DNA of 64,000 nucleotides, taken from Candidatus Woesearchaeota archaeon (lineage in GTDB: Archaea > Nanobdellota > Nanobdellia > Woesearchaeales > JACPBV01). This document shows, in pieces, positions 58,501 to 64,000 of the stretch. The notes under the pieces are model-generated. The model had not been told where the DNA came from. It ran no database searches and saw only the letters and a program-made list of their open reading frames with translations. Made by a program: the position numbers and the translations under genes. The DNA lies in NCBI GenBank assembly GCA_016180135.1, contig JACPBV010000015.1, forward strand, positions 1 through 64,000. The letters are read 5' to 3'. How positions within the stretch are numbered: the first letter of the stretch is position 1; each line of letters begins with the position of its first letter.

Positions 58501-61500
58501 GCTGGAGCCGGTTCCGGTCTCAGGCACTGCAAGCATCCAGTCAATCGGCCCGCAGGAAACATGCGACTCTTCCAAGCCAGAAAATGTCCATCGTGATTAC
58601 CGGCTGAAAAGAGACGAGGCTGGAACCATTTCGCTCTCTTCAACAATAAAAAAGAAGGGAAAATACTATGTAAAGCTTCTCAGCACCGATTCCTGCTGCG
58701 TCGGCCCGACGGGAAACCCGGACTGCAAAGATACTCAGCCCTACGGCTGGGAAGAGATTATTGGGCAGGTGGAAATTCTCTGTGACGGGAACGGCAGATG
58801 CGATGGGAAGGAGAATGCAATCACCTGCAGCATGGACTGCCCTGTATGCAAAAAAGACGGAAGGTGCGACGCTGATTACGGGGAAACACCGCAGAACTGC
58901 AGGACAGACTGCCCCTGCGATTTTGACAGCGTTTGTGAGCTGAATTCCGGCGAAGACCAGTATAACTGCCCATCCGACTGCTCAATCAGATGCCCATTCC
59001 CAGACGGAAGCTCGGACACCTGTGAATGCGACAGCGATATTGACTGCGCTTCAAGGGAAGATTATTACTGCAACCAGGTATCGGGAAATGACCCATGCAT
59101 AAAGAGGCAGTTTACAGACGAATGCTCCAACTATAATGATTATTTCTGCGATGGAGGAGATGTGTATAAGTGCGAAAGCGACGGAAAATCCTACAAAAAG
59201 AACCGTAAAGACCCATGCGGAACGAACCAATACTGCGATGAAAGCATCGTCGATGGGACAGGAAAATGCTCTGTATATCCGGAGCACCTTGATGTTTGGG
59301 TGGATGATGCTGGCGTCGGCGTTGCGGTAAACAAGCAGGTGGGAGACAAGTTCACGGTAAGTATCTTTGCAGAAAAAGGCGCAACGCTCTCATTAAGCTA
59401 TGATGAGTCAGCGATGGCAAGCCCCTGCAGCAAAGGCTCAAAGTCATTTTCTCCCGGAACAACCTCCTGTGTCTTTACCATAGGGGCCGATGCTGATGAA
59501 AGGCTTTATGCGGTCTCGATAGGGGGCGAGGTTGCCTACATTAACATTATTGGCAGCCCTGAATATCTTATCGTTACAGACAGCGAGAAGCTCAGGGAAA
59601 GGTTTCCCCATGAAGAGCGTGGCGTAAAGGCAGTCTTAAGCCAGGCATATCAGAATGTGAAGGACAATGGGATAGTATATGACTTAAGCAAATACAAAGG
59701 CGAGATTGAGGTAGCCCATCCCTTTGGAAGCCTCGCAAGCTATGGTGAAACAATCACCCTGCCCTCCATGAGGAATAATGATTATGCATCTTCTGTCGCA
59801 GCCTTTATCAAGCAAAGGTGCGGGGACTGCAGCCAAATTTCAATCTTGGGGGATGACTTTGTGGTGCCCCATTACAGGAGAGACATCCCTACATGGGAGA
59901 AAAAGTTCATTTTCTGGGATGACATTGGCACGGACCATATGTATACTGATATTCCCTATTCAAAATCCACCCTATTGAAATTTTCCAGCTATTATGAGAT
60001 GTTTAAGATAGACGGGAAATACCAGGGAAAGGATGTCCTGCTGATTCTCCCTGACAACATAAACCAGACAACAAAAGACCAGGTAGAGAGGGTAAAGAAG
60101 GCTTTGGCTGATAAAGATTACAAGCCAAGGTTTCAGACCATAAGCGGCAAAGACTCTTACTGTGTTGATGAGCGCTGGTTCTCAAGCGTAAGGGGCAAAA
60201 CCCTGATCATTATCGGAACTGAAGAAAACAACAATGCCTTTAATTGCATGCCGTTTGTTTCTGGCGAAGATAAGCGGGATGCTATATTTATCCAGCCAAA
60301 TGTCTGGGACAATAATGAATATGCTATTGTCATTAACACCGATGATGAAACGATCATTACTGCATTTGCGAAGATGATTGAGAGCAGGGCAATTGAGAAC
60401 CTTTCGAGCTATGAGGCTTACCTCTTTCACGTCGGTGTTGAGGTTGCAAGTTATGTCGCCCTTGGGGTGGGAGTTGGCGCGATGATTGTCTTCTCTGGAG
60501 GCACAGCTGCTCCAGCAGCGTTTCTGATTGCTGCCGCTGCCCTCGACACCATTGCAGATGCTGGAGATGTTACAGATACTTGCATAATAAATCGTGAGGG
60601 ATTCTTATGGTGCGGTGGAACACTCCTTCTGACCGCTATTCCCTATGTGCCTTCGAGGCCGGTGAAAAAAATAATGAGGAGGCTTGGCGATACCCAGGTT
60701 AATAAGGGCATTTTTAATATGTTTGAAGATGTTGATGACTTGATTACTGCTTATTTTAGAAAACTTCGGAAATCCCCTTATATCGGGGAAGGTGCATTCG
60801 AGAGAGCGACTTCGAAATCAGTCAACGATAACATTTTTATTGCAAAGGGATCAAAAAAGTACTTTATCAATCTTAACTCGCAAAGTGAGATGGATAATCT
60901 TCTCAGAAGGATAAAGTTTTCACCAGAGCAACGGGTTGAATTCCTAAGAAGATTAGGGAAGTTGGTAGACGGTTTTTCTCTTAGGGAAGACAGTATTAAA
61001 AGGATAGTCTTCCTTCCAAGATCACTTTCTCCTTTCGATGGAAATTTATTCAAACAGGGAGTATATAATGTAAAAACTAAATTTTTACACATAGTCGATG
61101 ATATTTCACCTTCGATGGCAATATCCCACGTATTACCTCATGAGTTTAGCCATGCTTTTATTTTTGAAAAGCTAGAAAAACAATTTGCCGAATTTATTGA
61201 CTTTACCAGAGTTAGTAATCCAGAAAGGGCGATTCATGAATTCGATGAATATATAACCGAGATTACAGCTAAATCTTTCGACCCGGACTACATAGCTTAC
61301 GCCCAAACGGCTGTCTCGCCTTCCAAATTTTTGGATTTCCTAGATACTCATGCGGTGTCTGGTTTTCTAACACAGAAAAATCCTGATTGGATTTCCCGGC
61401 AACTTGCAGTGGTTAGGTCGATAGTCCCATCCAATACTTATGATGAAATCGTCTTAGCATTTAAAAAGAGCGATTATAAGGATTATTTAGATGTTGAAAA

Positions 61501-61612
61501 GATATCTGAACTTGCTGGAGAATTCCATAATGCGAGGGGGGTTTTGGACCTTCCTGAAAGGGAGAATATAATGACGGCTATAGCAGTTAAAACAGAAGGG
61601 CTTTTAGGGTAA
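55511..61612 (+). CDS. Giant Cys-rich secreted protein; C25-peptidase-like region, hydrophobic segment, HEFSH metallopeptidase-like C-terminus (candidate polymorphic toxin)
   Basis: Signal peptide; many Cys pairs and three repeated ~260-aa modules; GDDFVVPHYRRDIP...YTDIPYS; hydrophobic VASYVALGVGVGAMIVFSGGTAAPAAFLIAAAALDTIADAG; SHVLPHEFSHAFIFEKLE at ~61139-61153. Confidence 0.8.
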   Translation: MGKANHLIVRCIFLLGVMLPLSYVVLGYGGGTPEEAPEITFGTDEWESFYTMNEYNWYHTHTSGLGKLKFGIKDIASGDDLDIYVYDWEADERLCYSDKGGNANEECIVDKGSNSNDWGFYIMVYPFEKSGAYATGTIYTRCEDKWLNEYRCSSSTRQRKKQKTDCNTAWEDYETCANGCSGGSCNSCSNDCSTSGATRCNGNNKETCGNYDGDSCLEWGNSQSCSRGCSNNVCNDCTQDSHCGTDGYICDGSTKKYRDYACSSNKCTSSDSNSYDCNNDDGNYCKTSTEREYRDYSCSGGSCSYSSSNGENCVNGCSGGSCNSCKSDGSSCSSNSQCCSSQCPAGTGRCFNKNTCSSSQCVSDYWGSCTDSGGLCCSGDSTPEQWYCRSDRNWAECTSNNHNACSKEGNFYCTKEGSAWKWRTCPDGCNSTLENCNPYITLYQAEDVSVADEQVKVNSYIKNTGGSMTSEWLIELQPRKVSDLLSYESPQKACDSSRPDNVHKTYKLNRDEALTLDLASTVPNAKYDIVMASTDGCCIGKDCTATAPYSWNTKLATKDVCYDKSDRCDNCTKKGIDQACDIENGQPCDGECDPPVGVYCAGGTKKCWNSKKCASNQCESYWWAECATEGEPCCDGAPIAGQHICKSEAGNVFVDCTESKHTACEQVGNYYCTGDGNVWRWRNCAKGCNGATGKCAPEIVEAQAADVSVAGDKIKVKSYLRNDGGDMNEEWLIEFQPKKTADIQYVDTSQETCDPNTPKNVHKDYKLSSGETATVELESQVENGVYDIRMVAYDQCCVGPTGNSNCQETTPYYDTDATSIIKRDVNVCVDRLGICDDCLNRDPGQSCDVANGAGCHRECKDNLECSGGIKKCWDPKNCNTNQCTSFWWGECYDQGELCCGNDPVPAQNFCNATKKFSYCTDSIHTPCDKKDSYFCSLEDGKWAWRACGFGCDSATGACKPNIIEYQAAEVAVDQNKITAKSHLKNTGAPMQSDWLVELEPVPVSGTASIQSIGPQETCDSSKPENVHRDYRLKRDEAGTISLSSTIKKKGKYYVKLLSTDSCCVGPTGNPDCKDTQPYGWEEIIGQVEILCDGNGRCDGKENAITCSMDCPVCKKDGRCDADYGETPQNCRTDCPCDFDSVCELNSGEDQYNCPSDCSIRCPFPDGSSDTCECDSDIDCASREDYYCNQVSGNDPCIKRQFTDECSNYNDYFCDGGDVYKCESDGKSYKKNRKDPCGTNQYCDESIVDGTGKCSVYPEHLDVWVDDAGVGVAVNKQVGDKFTVSIFAEKGATLSLSYDESAMASPCSKGSKSFSPGTTSCVFTIGADADERLYAVSIGGEVAYINIIGSPEYLIVTDSEKLRERFPHEERGVKAVLSQAYQNVKDNGIVYDLSKYKGEIEVAHPFGSLASYGETITLPSMRNNDYASSVAAFIKQRCGDCSQISILGDDFVVPHYRRDIPTWEKKFIFWDDIGTDHMYTDIPYSKSTLLKFSSYYEMFKIDGKYQGKDVLLILPDNINQTTKDQVERVKKALADKDYKPRFQTISGKDSYCVDERWFSSVRGKTLIIIGTEENNNAFNCMPFVSGEDKRDAIFIQPNVWDNNEYAIVINTDDETIITAFAKMIESRAIENLSSYEAYLFHVGVEVASYVALGVGVGAMIVFSGGTAAPAAFLIAAAALDTIADAGDVTDTCIINREGFLWCGGTLLLTAIPYVPSRPVKKIMRRLGDTQVNKGIFNMFEDVDDLITAYFRKLRKSPYIGEGAFERATSKSVNDNIFIAKGSKKYFINLNSQSEMDNLLRRIKFSPEQRVEFLRRLGKLVDGFSLREDSIKRIVFLPRSLSPFDGNLFKQGVYNVKTKFLHIVDDISPSMAISHVLPHEFSHAFIFEKLEKQFAEFIDFTRVSNPERAIHEFDEYITEITAKSFDPDYIAYAQTAVSPSKFLDFLDTHAVSGFLTQKNPDWISRQLAVVRSIVPSNTYDEIVLAFKKSDYKDYLDVEKISELAGEFHNARGVLDLPERENIMTAIAVKTEGLLG

Positions 61613-61616
61613 ACCA

Positions 61617-62237
61617 ATGAACAACCAAAAAATTATCTACCTATATATTGCAAAACATCTTATCATAGACAAAGCATATCTTTTGAACGTCAGAAATTTG
61701 ATTAAGAACTATAGGTGTTCTTTGGAGTTCAGGAGGGATAAAATGCTGCATCATAATAAGGAGCATCTCAATAAGCAGAATGCTCTTCTTGACCAAGTTC
61801 CCATGTTTAAGAAAATTTGTGAGAGTGCTCGAAATAAGGTTCAGGAAGGAAAGATTATCTTTACGGGAAGAGAAAATTATTTCCAGGTTATTTCCATAAT
61901 CTATGAATTGGTTGCATATTGCATCGAGAAATATGGCAATCTTCCACTGATTGACATGCTCATAAATAGCTTAGACGATTTCGGAATCAACGATATCACA
62001 ATGGGTCGCGGTCTTTTCCGAAATAGGGAAGATTATTCAAAGAGTTTTCTCGATAATACCTATTTCATGTGGTGTTTTCCATACCTCCATGTTCTCCATC
62101 AACTCGAGCCGGATAAACCAATTTGCGGCCAGGACAAGAAAAAAATCGGTCACCTCTATAATGATTTTTTTATAAAAATGAACAATCCAAAACTTGAAAG
62201 CCTTATGGATGGCTTATTAAAAGTTTGGACAAAATAA
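61617..62237 (+). CDS. Hypothetical cytosolic protein immediately downstream of candidate toxin (possible immunity protein)
   Basis: 206 aa, no signal peptide or TM evident; begins 4 nt after the upstream stop. Confidence 0.6.
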   Translation: MNNQKIIYLYIAKHLIIDKAYLLNVRNLIKNYRCSLEFRRDKMLHHNKEHLNKQNALLDQVPMFKKICESARNKVQEGKIIFTGRENYFQVISIIYELVAYCIEKYGNLPLIDMLINSLDDFGINDITMGRGLFRNREDYSKSFLDNTYFMWCFPYLHVLHQLEPDKPICGQDKKKIGHLYNDFFIKMNNPKLESLMDGLLKVWTK

Positions 62238-62264
62238 AAAATATCGGTGTGAAATATTTTACAA

Positions 62265-64000
62265 TGTCAACGATGAAAGATGAACCGGGGAAAAACGGAA
62301 TGTTATTGCTAATCATCTTAATCTTAGCCTTATCTCTTCCTTTATCTCTTCCCTTCTCTCTCGCCATCACCACCTTTGAAGAAACAGCCACCCCTTCCAG
62401 AATCGTAGGTGAATCCCCGACTGAGATGCTCAGGCAGATGCAGCGTGGCGGATTGGATATCAGCGAAGCCGCCTATTTTTCTTATGAGACCGGCAAAAAT
62501 AAAAAGCTGGAGCTTCTCAAGGAGCAATTCGGAGAGGTAGAATCAAATCTTGAGACGGGCGGCTATACGTTCTATGATGTTCACAATGCTGCCAGGGATT
62601 TATCAAAGAATGAGCTGTTTATTATTGAAGCCTATGGCTGGCCAACACCCCTTTCAGCCTATACTGGCCAGGTCCCCTATTGGCTTGGCTCTGATCCTCT
62701 CTTCCCAAAAGACCTTGTAAAATGGCAGGAATCCATTGAGCAGAAAAACCCGCTTTTTTTCTTTGAATCCCTCTATGGCGGGCTCTACCTTCCGAAACAG
62801 GATTCATTTGTATCACGCACCGTAAGAGATGCGACCGTCATTGCCCCAATGCTCTATAATACCCCCCAGTTCACCAAATCTTTTATCTGCATGCTCTGGG
62901 ACGGAGAGACAGTAGGGGAAGCATTCCAAAATGCGAGAAACTTCCATTATAACGGAGGTTCAATAACGAGGGAAGGCAATTATCTCGGATTGATCCTCCA
63001 GTCTTATGCGTTGTTTGGAAATCCTATGCAGTCAATAAACATGGACTGGGGCTTTATGGATTTTTACGCTATAAAAGACAAGTTCTGCAAAAACAACCTT
63101 GAAAACCTGGAAACCGGCATTGAGTATCTTGGGCAGGAAGGCAATTATTCAAAATTCCGAAAACACATTAGGTTTCAGATTGATGAGCATTCAATCATTG
63201 GCGAAGGAAACTTCTCAATCATAAACGTCTCGGATGGCTTCCAAAGAGAGATTTTTGGGGAGCCTGTCCTTCCCATGGCTGTCAGAACCACATTTTTTCC
63301 AAAAAACACAATTCTCATCAACATTTCTGTCCTAAGTGTGGCTGACAGCGCTGGCCTTGATATTCCAGCCCCCCCATCCTATGAGGAGGATTACACAAAC
63401 AGGACTTGCTACGAAGAATATGAGAATTATAGCATAACCTTTGGCGGTGCCTACACTAAAGATGCCTTAGAAGTCGTCGCAGAAATCCATCCTGTTGAGA
63501 TCATCAACTGCACTGAAGGAAAATTCCGCATCTACAAGACGTTTGACTACTTCATTGATTACCTTGCCGTCAGCCCAGTCCTGATAAAAGATGTTCAAAG
63601 CCCGCCAAAAGCCGCAATCAGCCAAAAAATAAATATCTCCGTTGAGTTGAAAAAGCTTACCGACGGAGCAGTAAACGGCTCAATTGCGATTTTCGATCAG
63701 AGCAACAACAAGCTTCTCGAGACAGAGATAGGAAATGTTATTCCTGCCATAAACCTGAGCTTTACCGCCCCCCCAAGAGAAGGCATCCAGAAGTATAGTG
63801 CGGAGTTCATCCAGGACAACAGGACAGTTGCATACAGGCCTTTTTCAGTCGATGTTGCCATACTCGAGGTTGGCTCTGAAATTCCAGTTACTGCGCTGCA
63901 GGACACAAGTATCAATCTTACCTTTGAGTCCTTCTATGATTCCCAGTTCCCTCTGGACGCAAAATACGCCCTCCAGGAAGGAAACGCCATCATTGCCGAT
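62265..64000 (+). CDS. Secreted protein with gingipain (C25)-like C-terminal region, truncated by window end
   Basis: Manual translation is open to 64000: MSTMKDEPGKNGMLLLIILILALSLPLSLPFSLAITTFEE...(signal peptide)...MLWDGETVGEAFQNARNFHYNGG...LGLILQSYALFGNPMQSINM. Not in ORF track. Confidence 0.75.

Noticed and set aside
1-64000. rRNA or tRNA genes
   Set aside because: None recognised by eye; a tRNAscan/Infernal run would be needed to exclude intron-containing tRNAs.

Overview
This 64 kb window is archaeal. The evidence is aEF-1A, an aEF-2 interrupted by an intein, L7Ae/S28e/L24e/NDK, S10, SecD/SecF, an AbrB-PhoU protein, Lrp-type regulators, TTTAAA/TTTATA-type promoters, and long non-homologous surface proteins. 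The overall style looks DPANN-like, but that is an inference. Main blocks: (1) housekeeping genes: partial FabI, GGR-family flavoprotein, S10, aEF-1A, CutA, ABC1/UbiB kinase plus phasin-like protein, SecDF, CTP synthase, UppS-like protein, and the L7Ae-S28e-L24e-NDK-EF2 operon. (2) A divergent PFK-like protein translationally coupled to a Hanks-type kinase. (3) A ~9 kb sugar-phosphate cluster (GHMP kinase, HAD phosphatase, PMI-type cupin, Gfo/Idh oxidoreductase, PfkB kinase, possible phosphodiester glycosidase, split IMPase). (4) A remnant restriction-modification islet with RhuM and BRO-like genes, each followed by a copy of the same methylase-tail motif. (5) A ~17 kb surface-protein locus. 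It ends in a 2041-aa Cys-rich secreted protein with a hydrophobic segment and an HEFSH metallopeptidase-like C-terminus, followed 4 nt later by a small cytosolic-looking ORF. This is my best candidate for an undescribed system: an archaeal polymorphic toxin/immunity pair. Other notable signals: an internal deletion and frameshift in aEF-1A, a damaged P-loop end of pyrG, locus-specific short tandem repeats in many 5' leaders, repeated TATTGCAATA palindromes beside two ribbon-helix-helix genes, and hairpin-array intergenic elements. Several real coding regions (1-270, 16703-16873, 42461-42640, 62265-64000) are absent from the supplied ORF track. All family calls are by eye; no searches were run.
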